A DNA stretch of 64,000 nucleotides, taken from the NCBI RefSeq assembly GCF_950023065.1, contig NC_088681.1, positions 48,270,836 through 48,334,835 of the forward strand. Reading direction: 5' to 3'. Below are positions 10,870 to 22,059 of the stretch, in pieces (the first letter of the stretch is position 1; every line of letters starts with the position of its first letter). The translations under genes and the position numbers were made by a program. The stretch is from Planococcus citri (taxonomy: Eukaryota; Arthropoda; Insecta; Hemiptera; Pseudococcidae). The notes under the pieces were generated by a model, which saw only the letters and a program-made list of their open reading frames with translations, did not search any database and was not told the DNA's origin.

Positions 10870-12978
10870 TAAAGCGCTAAAGCGCAAGTTCAAAAGTGGA
10901 TTTTTGACCTTTGACATTGTAAATTCCAGAAAAAGCAAAAAAAGAGAAAAAGTAGTCAGCTGCGCGTTGTGCGTAGCCTATTTTGTTATGAAAGCACAAC
11001 ACAATTTTGGAAAAAAAGCACAACGCGATGTTGAAAAAAAAGCGCAATGTGGTTTCGAAAAAAAGTTCAACTTTGAAATAATAAGCACAATGCGATTTTG
11101 AAAAAAAAAAACTGATTTGGATTTCGAAGGCAGAACGCAATTTTAATTTTGAAAGCACAATGAAATTTCATAAAAATGCACAACATCGAAAAAAAAAGCA
11201 CAACGCAATTTTGGAAAAAAAGCACACACAATGAGATTTTGAAAAAGAAGCACCACGCAATTTCAAAAGTAAAACAACGTGATTTTGAAAAAAAAACGCA
11301 ATTTTGGAAAAAAGCACAACACGATTCTGAAAAAACCGCGCAACGAGATATTGAAAAAGATGCTCAATGTAATTTTGAAATAAAAGCACAACTTTGAAAA
11401 ACACGCAATTTTGAAAAAATATAAGCACAACGCAATTATAAAAAAAACGCACTATGCAATTTTGAAAAAGCACAACATAATTTTGAAAATAGAACGCAAT
11501 TTTGAAAAAAAGCACAGGATTTCGAAAAAGAATCACAATGCAAATTTGAAAAAAGCACAACACGGATTTGAAAAAAAGCACAACGCGATTTTGAAAAAAA
11601 TGTGATTTGGATTTTGAAAGCAGAACGCGTTTTTCATTTTGAAAGCAACGAAATTTCTAAAAAAAATACATCGAATAAAAGCACAACACGATTTTGAAAA
11701 AAAGCACAGCGCGATTTCGAAATAGAAGCACAATGCTATTTTGAAAAAAGCACTACGCAATTTTGAAAAAATAAGCACAACATGATTTTGAAAGTATAAG
11801 CACAACGCAATTTTAAAAAAAGCGCACTATGCAATTTTGAAAAAGCACAACGGAATTTTGAAAATAGAACGCAATTTTGAAAAAAAGCACAGGATTTCGA
11901 AAAAGAAGCACAATGCAAATTTGAAAAAAGCACAACACGGATTTGAAAAAAATCACAACGCGATTTTGAAAAGATGTGATTTGGATTTTGAAAGCAACAA
12001 AATTTCTAAAAAAAAACAACATCGAATAAAAGCACAACCCAATTTCCAAAATAGAACGCAATTTCGAAAAAAAAGTACAGGATTTCGAAAAAGAAGCACA
12101 ATGCAAATTTAAAAAAAGCACAACGTGATTTTGATTTTGATAGCACAACGAAATTTAAAAAAAAACAACATCGAATACAAGCACAACACGACTTTGGAAA
12201 AAAAGCATAATGCGATTTTGAAAAAAAAACGCAACGCGATTTCGAAATAGAAGCACAACGCTATTTTGAAAAAAGCATAACACAATTTTGAAAAAATAGG
12301 TACAACGTGATTTTGAAAGTATAAGCACAACACAATTTTGAAAGTAGAACGCAATTTTGAAAAAAAAGCACAGGATTTCAAAAAAGAAACACAATGCAAA
12401 TTTGAAAAAAGCACAACACGGATTTGAAAAAAAGCACAACGCTGGATTTTGAAAGCAGAACGCGATTTTGATTTTGAAAGCACAATGAAATTTCAAAAAA
12501 AAAACAACATCAAATAAAAGCACAACACGATTTTGAAAAAAAGCACAACGCGATTTCGAAATAGAAGCATGACCCAATTTTTTAAAAAAGCACAACTTTG
12601 AAAAAAAGCACAACGCGATTTTGGAAAAATAAGCACAACGCAATTTTGAGAAAAAGCACAACGCGATTTTTTAAAAAAAAAAGCACACAACACAATTTTG
12701 AAAAAGAAGCACAACACAATTTCGAAAATAGAACGCGATTTCAAAAAAAAGCACAACATTGAAAAAAAGCACAACGCGATTTTAAAAGAAGCACAATGCA
12801 ATTTTGAAAAAAAGCACAACGCAATTTTGAAAAAAAACAATGCAATACTGAAAGTTCAAAAGCTCAAAAGCACAACGCGATTACAAAAGCACAACGCGAT
12901 ATTGAAAGCACTACGCGAAAACGAAAGCTTGAAAGCACTATGCAAGATTGAATCAAGAAGTATAACGCGACACTGATA
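10870..12978. repeat. 2.1-kb degenerate array of a ~21-bp unit
   Basis: The consensus is close to AAAAGCACAACGCGATTTTG, with variable A runs; on the order of 90 units are present. A longer module containing AAAGCACAGGATTTCG recurs at 11511, 11886, 12074 and 12367, so blocks of units were duplicated together. The unit lacks stop codons in several frames. This explains the long open frames at 11168-11581, 12109-12483, 12155-12661 and 12493-12840, which translate as repetitive low-complexity sequence and are not genes. Confidence 0.85.
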
Positions 12979-13076
12979 GAACCTCTCTGGAGCACAGCCA
13001 ATTCACAAATGACTGGTGGGCTTTAATTCTTCAAGGTTAGCCACCTGCTTTTGTTGTATAGGTACTAAACTTGCAT

Positions 13077-13199
13077 AAATGTAACACCGCAGGGGTTGTA
13101 AAAACATTTCGGCCATTGTTCAATTTTCGAAAAATCCAAATTTATTTTTCAAAATTGAACAGTACAAAATATTTTACAACACCTGAGGTGTTACATTTA
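13077..13199. repeat. Short foldback 1 (TGTAACACC ends)
   Basis: AAATGTAACACCGCAGGGGT at the left is mirrored by ACACCTGAGGTGTTACATTT at the right, with AATTTTCGAAAAAT-like mirrored sequence inside. It is about 120 bp, non-coding and MITE-like. Confidence 0.65.
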
Positions 13200-13330
13200 G
13201 GGAGGTTGTAAATCAATAACACTGAAGGTCGGCCTTGCTTTTGATACTTGTCTCATTATTCAATTTTGAAAATTTAAAGCTTACCTCCGATTGTGATTTC
13301 TTATTTGCCTCTTTTTAGAAATGAAATTTC

Positions 13331-13469
13331 TAAATTTATGTAACACCGCAGGGGTTGTAAAATCTTTTCCATTGTTCCAATATTTTGAAAAATAAATTTT
13401 GATTTTTCCAAAATTAAACAATGGGAAATGATTTTACAACCCCTGCACCTGCAGTGTTACATAAATTTT
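13331..13469. repeat. Short foldback 2 (TGTAACACC ends)
   Basis: AAATTTATGTAACACCGCAG at the left is mirrored by CTGCAGTGTTACATAAATTT at the right; the interior shares CATTGTTC and its complement with foldback 1. It is the same family as 13077-13199, about 255 bp downstream. Confidence 0.65.
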
Positions 13470-14306
13470 AATTTTCGTAAGTAATTGCAATTACTATTAC
13501 TCAAAACGGATTTTCACTTAGAAGTTATAACCGATCACGAGCGTTTATTTTTGTGGGGGGGGGGGTTCTGTACTTTTTAAAAATAACTGTTTAAGGATCA
13601 AAATTGTACCTTTCATTTGACTCGCTGGGGGACCCAAAATATCAAATTGTGATTGTTTTCTAGCCGAACGAATCTATTTACGATACAAAAAAGGTCTCTA
13701 CTAGTTTTCACGATTATTAACATTGTTCATTTTTTTTTTTTTTAAATTCAAAGTTATGAAATTTATAAAGGTACCTTTGGAACTTAGTTAATCTGAAATC
13801 TATGATTTTTTTCATGTTTTTCTAAAACTATAATTTCTTTATTTTTTCGCCCTTTGCTACTTTCCAAGAAAACTCAACGTTTCTCTTGATTTTGTGTAGA
13901 GACGGAAAGACGTGGAAAAGGGTGGGTTGTCTTTGACTTACATATTCTGGAACATTAGAAGGGATATTCGATAAAAAGTTGTATGGAAACCTCAAAAGAC
14001 TGCAGGAAAAATGTTGGATCCTTCTGACTTGAGCCATCACTTTTAAAATTTATCTGCCGTCGTTGAAAATATAATGAAAAATCGACAATTTTTTTTGGGT
14101 GATGATTTATCATATTAGGTAATAATTCACTTTAGAAGTGAAAACACCAGTTTAAAAAATTTTTCACTCCTTCAGGTTATTCTACATAACTTTTGAATAA
14201 GTCCAAAATTTGTATCGTTGTTGCAAGTCATGCAAAGCAAAACCTTTGGAAAGGTTGAAGAAAAATTCAAAAACGGTGTTATTAATTTTAAGTTGGTCTA
14301 TAATCA

Positions 14307-14751
14307 ATAAGGCTTTTGACGTATTGCGGGTTGCATATCGGTTTGCCTGAACTTTATCGGTTTGGTGGGCATTCTTATCAGTGAGTATCAAAATTTCATA
14401 TTTTGAGCAATTTTCACAAGATGTTTTTGAAATTTATAGCTTTTATTTAGTTTTTCCTCCAATTTTAAACACTGTTAAATCCTGTGATGGAAAAAGATCC
14501 CCTTTTTGTCGAGGTTCAAAGACGTTTTATCAACTTCTTTAAAACTCGACGAAGAGAGGATATTTTCCTATTACAGGGTTTAACAGTGTTTAAAATTGAA
14601 GAAAAAACTAAATAAAAGCTATAAATTTCAAAAACACCTTGTGAAAATTGCTCAAAATATGAAATTTTGATACTCACTGATAAGAATGCCCACCAAACCG
14701 ATAAAGTTCAGGCAAACCGATATGCAACCCGCAATACGTCAAAAGCCTTAT
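14307..14751. repeat. 445-bp foldback element
   Basis: Arms of about 200 bp pair around a centre near 14529. ATAAGGCTTTTGACGTATTG at the left end is exactly mirrored by CAATACGTCAAAAGCCTTAT at the right end. AATTTTAAACACTGTTAAA at 14461 mirrors TTTAACAGTGTTTAAAATT at 14579. The loop is about 30-40 bp. There is no coding content; the 14182-14391 frame is part of an arm. No clear target duplication was seen. Confidence 0.7.
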
Positions 14752-14759
14752 ATTGTATT

Positions 14760-16560
14760 CAAAAATTTTTTCAATGTAAATTTCAACATTTGAAACCCTA
14801 TACGATGATTCAAGTTGAGTATCCAAAATTTTTCCTGTAGTCTTCTAAAACCCCTCTGTAACTTTTTATCTTCAATTTTCCGAAAAAAGTCTGGCGAGGA
14901 TAAAAAGGGTCAATACTCTTCGACTGAAAATCAACACCGTCTTTCTACAGTTGAATTAAGAATTCGTATAATAGAATCGATTGCTCGGCTTTTACCAGTT
15001 TTTGTTTCAAAATCACAAAAGAAATACCCTTAATCAATTCTCGACGACGGAAACTACTCGTCAAAGTGTTTCATTCTAAAACTAGCTTCGCTCGCGGCTG
15101 CTGCACGGCTTCTTCGTTCCATTTCATTCGCATATTTCGCTAAAAACAGCAAACCTAAAGATATCGAACTCGGTTCAAAGGTTGTTTTTTCAATTTAGGA
15201 CTTTAATTACGATAAGCTCACGATCGAAATAAAAGTAAGTGGATAAATAGGTACGAACAAAATTCAAAAATAGACTCATTCTATCATCCCCTCGAGGGAG
15301 ATGGCAAGAGGATGAAAATCGACCCATTCTACAGGTACGTTTTCAAGTCTATAAAATCCGATGAGAAGGTGAATGTGTGAAAATTGCCCACTTAAGGCTG
15401 AAGTGAAAATAAATTCGTGGCTGGTGTTTCGTAATGGTAAAGAGTTGTTGTTCTGCGAAAGATTAAAACCAACGTGTGGGAGGTGGACTATTACAGGTGT
15501 ACTCGTAAACTGTAGCGATGATACATACATAGAGATAGACATACTTACAGCTACGGTTAGACATGGGGAAAAATTTGTGGTAGATGAGGAATGAGGATGA
15601 GATTAAACCGAGACGACGACGACGATAGTACATTTGTATCATGTGAGCAGGTGGAGGAAGAGGGTTCAAAACACCCACATGGTGTAGAATATTCCCTATG
15701 GTATCATGTTTTAATTTTCTCTTCTCTTCTTCGTAGCATGAATGAAAAATCGGTTTATAGAAGATCACAAGGTTGATGAAGGGTGTTGAGGAGAGGTGCC
15801 TGAGTTATCGGCGTGTTGTGTACTAATATTTTGCATAGGCTTCGGTGTGCAAAAAGATGAAGTTATTTGTCGAAGAGGAGCATATTTTGGGTTATGGGTC
15901 TGTTTGCTTTGACTGCCCTTCGCTAGTCTTTGGGTCAGGCGTTTCTAGTGCTAGAATGCTCGAGTCGAAGTGTTGCTCGTTGGGAAAAAACCTCAAAGTG
16001 GGCGAAGGGAAAGATGAACTGAGGCAAAAAGTGCGACGAAACGAAAAAAGGCGTTAATGTTCACGAATGAGCCTGGAAATCATTGAGTCGAAAATTATGA
16101 ACACTCTCAGATAATTCCACTCGTTAGTAGAATCCGATATGCGATTTTTTTGGTGGTATGTACGATCGAAGTATACGCTGTATTACTGTACTCGTAAGTC
16201 CAAGTACCTCCTCCCTACCCCCCTTTCATTTACCCGGTTTTTACCCCTTATGCGGCATAGCTACCTTCTCCAGTTGGTTACGCTGATGTGCTTTGCACAG
16301 CGTACAGTGATGATGAGATTACTACGGCGGCTTCGACTGACTGTACCCCTTCTACTTTCTTTATCACGCCGGCAAGCGCGGTCTTCGCCATAGAGTAATA
16401 CGTACACCAAACGTAGTATGAAATTTCTCTCCTTCACCTCCCAGGCCCGGTATCGATACCTCCTGGCCACCTCCTGCTACCTCCTTCCTTCATCAGCGCG
16501 TTCTTCTCACTCGATAATTTTTTTTTTCATTTTGAAGTTCAGTGTACATTAAATGAATAA
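14760..16560. other. Unique DNA, CpG-richer toward the right, no gene called
   Basis: Several short frames are open around 15276-16470 on both strands. None resembles a known family, and overlapping opposite-strand frames suggest composition rather than coding. CpG and TACTCGTA words (15497, 16190) increase toward 16 kb, compatible with promoter-proximal DNA before the candidate first exon that follows. Confidence 0.4.
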
Positions 16561-16911
16561 CGTAAGTTGTGTGTAAGTGCTAAGTACATCGTCGCGTTGC
16601 TGGTTACCTCGGAACGTACGTTAGTTTTATTTGAGAATCGTTCACGAGATGAACTATTAGTGCAAATTCGTTCCAAGTTCGCGGAAGTGATGTGCAAATT
16701 TACTGTACGAAGGTGTTAGTGGATTTTTGAAAGTTTTTCTCATCACCTTCGTGTGTTTATTGTACTTTTGTGCATTGGATTTTTTATTTTGCGAATGCAC
16801 CGGTTGAAGAACAATTTTACATCACAGTTCAACTGGTTTATAATCTTTAATCTTCTGAAAAATACTGATTATAACGAAAATTTATTGACTTTCCAGCGGC
16901 ATCAGAATTCG
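16560..16911 (+). other. Candidate untranslated first exon
   Basis: The right boundary is a good 5' splice sequence, ATTCGA followed by GTGAGTAG at 16912. The stretch is richer in CpG than its downstream neighbour, which turns abruptly into T-rich intron-like sequence. No ATG with a sustained frame to the boundary is evident, so it would be 5' UTR. The start is arbitrary because no convincing TATA or initiator was found. The exon would pair with the 3' splice site at 34867, leaving an intron of about 18 kb. Only splice-site logic supports this; cDNA would be needed to confirm. Confidence 0.3.
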
Positions 16912-17950
16912 AGTGAGTAGATGATGTATTTTAGAAATTTATTTTTCAGTATGTTTGGTAAAATGTGACGTTTGGCTTTTGTTTTTTGATCATTTTTGTC
17001 CAAATTTTATAAGATTCGAGGTACTTTTGTTGATTTTTTCATAATTTTCTCGAGATTTTAAGAAAACTGGTTGTGTGGGTGCTTGTGTTCGTTTCTTTTA
17101 GGATCTGTGGCAAATTACGAATGGGTAAAGGAAGAAATAAAGGCTGCAAGATTTTTCCAATTTAGCTGCGTTAATTCATTACAAGGTAATGATCCATGAA
17201 AGATTGATGAGAAGGGGACCCAACCCTTTAACCATGGCATTTGATGGGTTTTTATATTGTAAAAAGTGTCAAGAAGAAAATAAGCGTTGTTTACTCTAAA
17301 AAGTGGAGTGATTTCTGTGGAGAAAAATAACTTGAAAGAAAAAAAAGCATTGTTTATTTTAAGAGAGAAATTTTGTTCAAGCTTTAAGCTCATTTTTTTG
17401 AAGGAAAGTGGGAGAAAGGGATGGGGTAAGATGGTGCATTGCCTAAACACTCTATTGAAATTGAAAATAATTTATCCAATATTTGACATTTAGGTACATT
17501 TGATCAATTCATGTCTGGTTTTAAATTTTGGCATTTCAGTTGAAGATGAGAAAAAGAGATTTGAGAAATTTTTTCTTTTGATTCATTTTTTGGTGTGTTT
17601 AAAAAATGTACCACAAGTATGAGTATTTCCAGGTGAAACCCCACTCTCCTCCCTTTCTTCATTTATCCTTTTTACATTGTCAGATGAATGACCATGCAGA
17701 TTGTTGGCATCATTTTTGGGAATTTGTATTCATCATTCTTACAGATTTGTGTGATTTTTTTGTTTTGTTTTTATGGTTTATACAATTTTTGAAGAAATGT
17801 ACGAATATTTTTGCTTTTTGGTTGATTTTTTCATTTCAATTTTACATTGTTTGATTAAGTTTTACTTTTTGAAATGATTTGTGTGTATGTGGGTCTGGTT
17901 ATTTATTTTTTAAAAGTATGATAAGGATTTAGTTTTCTTTGATGAGATTG
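16912..17950. other. T-rich intron-like DNA, no gene seen
   Basis: The + strand is strongly T-rich. The frames at 17115-17854 show no family features. Confidence 0.4.
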
Positions 17951-17959
17951 TTTTGTATT

Positions 17960-19195
17960 TTTGCCAAATACTGATTCAATTTTTTTTTACGGACATAACT
18001 GGCATGAGTATTAATTTCTTGGGGATTACAATATCAAAATTTGCCATTTGGTCAATTGATTTGGGATTTTTTCATTTTTTTCTATTTTGCTTCTTCTAAG
18101 GAATTTTTTATTTGTATTTTGACTTTTTCTTCAGTATTTTTCTTTTTTAAATGTACATATGTAAATATTTATTTTTAATGATTTTTCCAAGGAGGTTTTT
18201 CATTTTTTTTTGGGACTATAATTAAGTATAAATTTGAAATTTTTTTGTTTGGAACTTACCTTCTATTTTCAATTTGTAAAAAATACTGTATCAATTTTTT
18301 TTATGCATCCATTGTAATTGTTGATTCACGCTTAATTGAGCATTGCATAAAATGTTTTGCTTATCTTCTCATTTGGGCTATTATTGTTACCGATTACCAT
18401 AGCACATTTTTAAACGAGTGATTTTTCATAATTTTCTGTTGTTTCTTTTCATTTTTTTGGTTCTTATTTTCATATTTTGCTCTGTTCTGGTATTTTTAGT
18501 TTAAGATTATGCTTAATTTTTCATAGGACATTTTAATTTTTTCTCTTATATTTTGTGGTACATATTTGTTTTTTTTTCCATTTAATGTCAATTTTTTTTT
18601 ATGGACATAACTGGCATAAGTATTAATTTCTTGGGTGTACAAAAACAAAATTTGCCATTTGGTAAATTGATTTGGGATTTTTTTGTTTTTTCTATTTTGC
18701 TTTTCCAAGAAATTTTTTATTTGTATTTCGACTTTATCTTCAGTATTTTTCTTTTTTAAATGTACATATGTAAATATTTATTTTTAATGATTTTTCCAAG
18801 AAGGGCTTTCTTTTTTTGGGGGGGGGAGGGGCTATAATCAAGTACAAATTTAATTTTTTTGTTTGGAACTTACCTTCTCTTTTTAATTTGTAAAAAATAC
18901 TGAATCAATTTTTTTTATGCATCCATAGTAGTTGATCATTCACGCTTGACGGAGCATTGCATGAATCTCTTTGCTTATCTCCTCATTTGGGCTATTTTGG
19001 TTACCGATTACCATGATACATATTCAACCGAGTGTTTTTTCATAATTTTCTGTTTCTTTTAATTTTTTCCGTTCTTATTTTCATATGTTGCTCTGTTCTG
19101 GTATTTTAGTTTAAGGTTATGCTTAATTTTTCATGGGACATTTTAATTTTTTCTCTTATATTTTGTGGTATTTGTTTTTTTTTCTATTTTATGAT
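17960..19195 (+). repeat. Tandem duplication, two ~612-bp copies
   Basis: GGACATAACTGGCAT is at 17991 and 18603. The order of the following words is conserved in both copies: TTGCCATTTGG, AAATGTACATATGTAAATAT, TTGGAACTTACCTTCT, GGGCTATT and TTACCGATTACCAT. Copies differ by many substitutions and short indels, so the event is not recent. T-rich, non-coding. Confidence 0.75.
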
Positions 19196-19749
19196 GCTTG
19201 TTTTATATTTTTGAGAAATACTGAATCAATTTTTTCAAGGTCATGTCAAGATTTCCGCGTTACAATGAATTATTTTTCAGTATTTTTGCTCTTGAGCTAA
19301 TTTTTAATACAATTTGTTCTCTAATTCTGATTTTTAATTTTTTCTGATCATTTGATTTTGATTTATGGTATTTTTGAGTAATCAGTTTATTTATGACAGT
19401 TTACGATTTTTTTTTGAAATGTTTCAATTTAAAAGCAACAAGGGATAGATTATGAAGTCATTTTTGACGTTTTCTCGTAAATATTTTGTATGTTTGAATG
19501 TGTCACGTGTTCCGTTAGGGAGAAAAGAGAAACATTCACGTATATATTACAACTAACTCATCAAAGATGTACAAAAAAGATCATAGCTAAAAGGTTCTAA
19601 GGGTAGGAAGGGCGACGCAGAGGGGAGCAACCGGATGTCGTACATTGGAAGTTTCCGAATGAGAGTTACAATTTTGCCTATGACAGTTTGGGCCTAATGA
19701 TTTTAGTTTTCTGCAAACTTCCTGTGAAAAAAGAGGCTTTCAAAAATGA

Positions 19750-20142
19750 ACGTTTTTTAGTGTGGAACAATGGATTGCTGTGGATGAAGAAAAGCCTACA
19801 CAGTTGAAGCAGAAATATAAGCTCGAATCCACTCCTACGAGTATAATTTCTTCAATTTTGATGGAGACCATTTTACTATAGACCAGACCCTTAGCTCATC
19901 ATTCGTCTTCAAAGGTTGAGAAAAATTCAAGGAGATAGGCCGATAGGGTGTACAATTTCAATAAATTGGTGCACGAACGCGTACATGTGGAAGGAGCTCG
20001 TTTTTAATGCGCTGTTTGTGTAGGAAAATTTTTAACCATATAAACAGAATCTCATTACACACCTGAAACTACGAGTACATTCCGATGTGGAACCGTTTTC
20101 ATGCCAAATGTGTAGCAAAAGTTTTACTCGCAAACACCATTG
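19750..20142 (+). pseudogene. Broken C2H2 zinc-finger sequence
   Basis: At least three classical C2H2 fingers can be read, but only across frames. From 19950 one frame gives YNFNKLVHERVH, the linker-like VEGARF, a stop at 20004, then CAVCVGKF at 20007-20030 and another stop. A second frame from about 20035 gives NLITHLKLRVH, linker SDVEPF, then CQMCSKSFTRKHH and a stop at 20140. The C-x2-C, K-x-F and L-x2-H...H spacing is typical of DNA-binding C2H2 arrays. An open stretch at 19771-19845 (WIAVDEEKPTQ) may be the linker upstream. Two in-frame stops plus a frameshift argue for a pseudogene or decayed duplicate; I cannot name the parent. It lies inside the putative first intron. Confidence 0.65.
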
Positions 20143-20159
20143 ATTGAAGATCATTTTTG

Positions 20160-22050
20160 TTACCTTCGAAAGATAAGACTATGTTAGGACAAATCCTTGA
20201 AATTTTCATTTTTGAGCATTTCGAAGTAGTAGCTCATTCAATTTCCAGCTCACCATTTTCTCGAGAAATTATTTTCATTTGCTTTCAGGTTGCAGTGGGA
20301 GAAGGAGGGGAGGGGTAATAGTTATCCGCAGAACACTTGATTACGCAGCCATCATAATCGAAATCGAATGTTTTTCTCCATCTAATTGGTCTTTTTTGCC
20401 GCACGTAGTGAATTTTACAATGCTTTGTTCGTCGAAATTTGCGGCGTAGAGTGGTAGAAGATAAGGGTAGCGGTGCTACATGAAGAAACGTTGAAAAACT
20501 TATTCGAGGAAAAGCTCATTTCCTGGTGGAAAATAACATCGTTTTTTCATCGTTCGAGTTTTTCGCACCGCAGCACGAATGAATTAGCGATCAATTTCTT
20601 TGCGGATGGCGTTTTTGCGACTATGATGAGGAGTGAGGAGGTAGGCTGGGAAATATTTCCCGAAATTACGAGAACGGTATTATAATGAACGACGAAGACG
20701 AGATTTGAATTTGCTCTTCATTGTGCTTGTGCTTTTTACTCGTATAATGGGAAAGGTAGGTAGGTGGATTGAAAATACTGAAAATTATCACTGCTGGGTT
20801 TATATTTTTCCTTTGGTATTCGAGACCTGGGATTTGTTGAGGTTGTGAAAAGCTCTAGCTTTGGGATTTTCGACATCGTGATTCGACGAAGTGAGGTTTT
20901 AGAAGATGGTAAAAAGAGGGTATAATATTTTTTGATGGTTGTGTGTGTGTGTGTAGCTGGCATCTACTCGTCCTTGAAATAACTCATAACGACATCTCAC
21001 TGTATACTGTTCGGGCCATAACGAATCTGGTAGTATTTCTGGTTTGTCAGGTGCGTAAATATCTTGACTACGGAGGCAGCGAAGTGAAGAAGAGGAGGTT
21101 CGAGTAATGGTGAGTACGATGCGACGAGAGACGATGCGATGGGTTACGGTTTTTCTTTTTTTCATCTCTTCTCCTTCGCCTATAGTTTGACCTACGACTA
21201 TCGTCAAGTACATATACGAATACAAAATGTGAAGTTCTGACGAAATGGCGGAAATTTTGAGTAAGAGCGGAAGTTCAACCTAAGAGTGGTCGAGTGTTGT
21301 GATTTTTATTTTTCTCGCGAGTCAATTTACACCATTATTATAGCAAACGAGTTGAGAAATTGGGTTGGTTGGATTATTATTTTATTTTTTTTCATACTAC
21401 GAAGTCTGCGCTGTTTAGGAAGAGTTTGCATTTTTTTTTCCTTTCTGGTGTATGGTAATCAAACAATTGACGAGCTTTACAATATCGCTACTCGACAACT
21501 GTGTCATGACTCAGTGACATATTTGCGTTTTGCAGTCAAACGGAAGACGGTGATTAGATAATGTTTACGTGTGTATAAATTTTTTTTTGTAGTACGATGA
21601 ATTTTTCGAAATAACCTCGACCTTGCGAAACGTTGAATTTTCTGAGTGTAGGTAGATAGTTGACAATAATGTGAGCGAGTGAGATTAAGTGTTTCATTTG
21701 CGGAGTTTTTTTCAGGTTGTTTTGGTATCTATTGAGTTATTTGAAATGCTCATGTAGTGTTTTTTGATGAAACTGAGACTGGTAACGAGATGTTAAAATC
21801 TGAATGATTTTTTTTTTTTGCCAAAATGAGTGAAATTGGATTTGTGATTGAACTAATTTTTGGATGCACTTAGTTTGAATCGTTGAATGGTTTACTTGCA
21901 TGTGTGTGTTCTAGAGCATTGAATGAATTGATGAACCATTGATAAAATGACAAAATGAATTAGTATATTTTTTTGTAACGAAATTGAGGATTTCTTCTTA
22001 AACAGTGTTTGGAACTTGATAAAGAATTGCTTATGAAGAAATCAAATCAT
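20160..22050. other. No gene recognised
   Basis: The frame at 20473-20685 has a balanced amino-acid composition but matches no family I know and has no splice signals at its edges. The remainder is AT-rich with a (TG)n run near 20940. Confidence 0.4.
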
Positions 22051-22059
22051 TTGAATTGT

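Noticed and set aside
11168..12840. Several overlapping open frames of 90-168 codons on both strands
   Set aside because: They are translations of the ~21-bp array unit, which lacks stops in several frames; products are repetitive (FSKLRCAFF / KKHNAILKK) and present on both strands at once.
10870..12978. Regularly repeated short sequence reminiscent of a CRISPR array
   Set aside because: There are no unique spacers: the unit runs head to tail with variable A tracts, and the context is eukaryotic.
20473..20685. 70-codon frame downstream of the zinc-finger relic
   Set aside because: It contains no zinc-finger or other motif, has no splice context and is not linked in frame to the relic.
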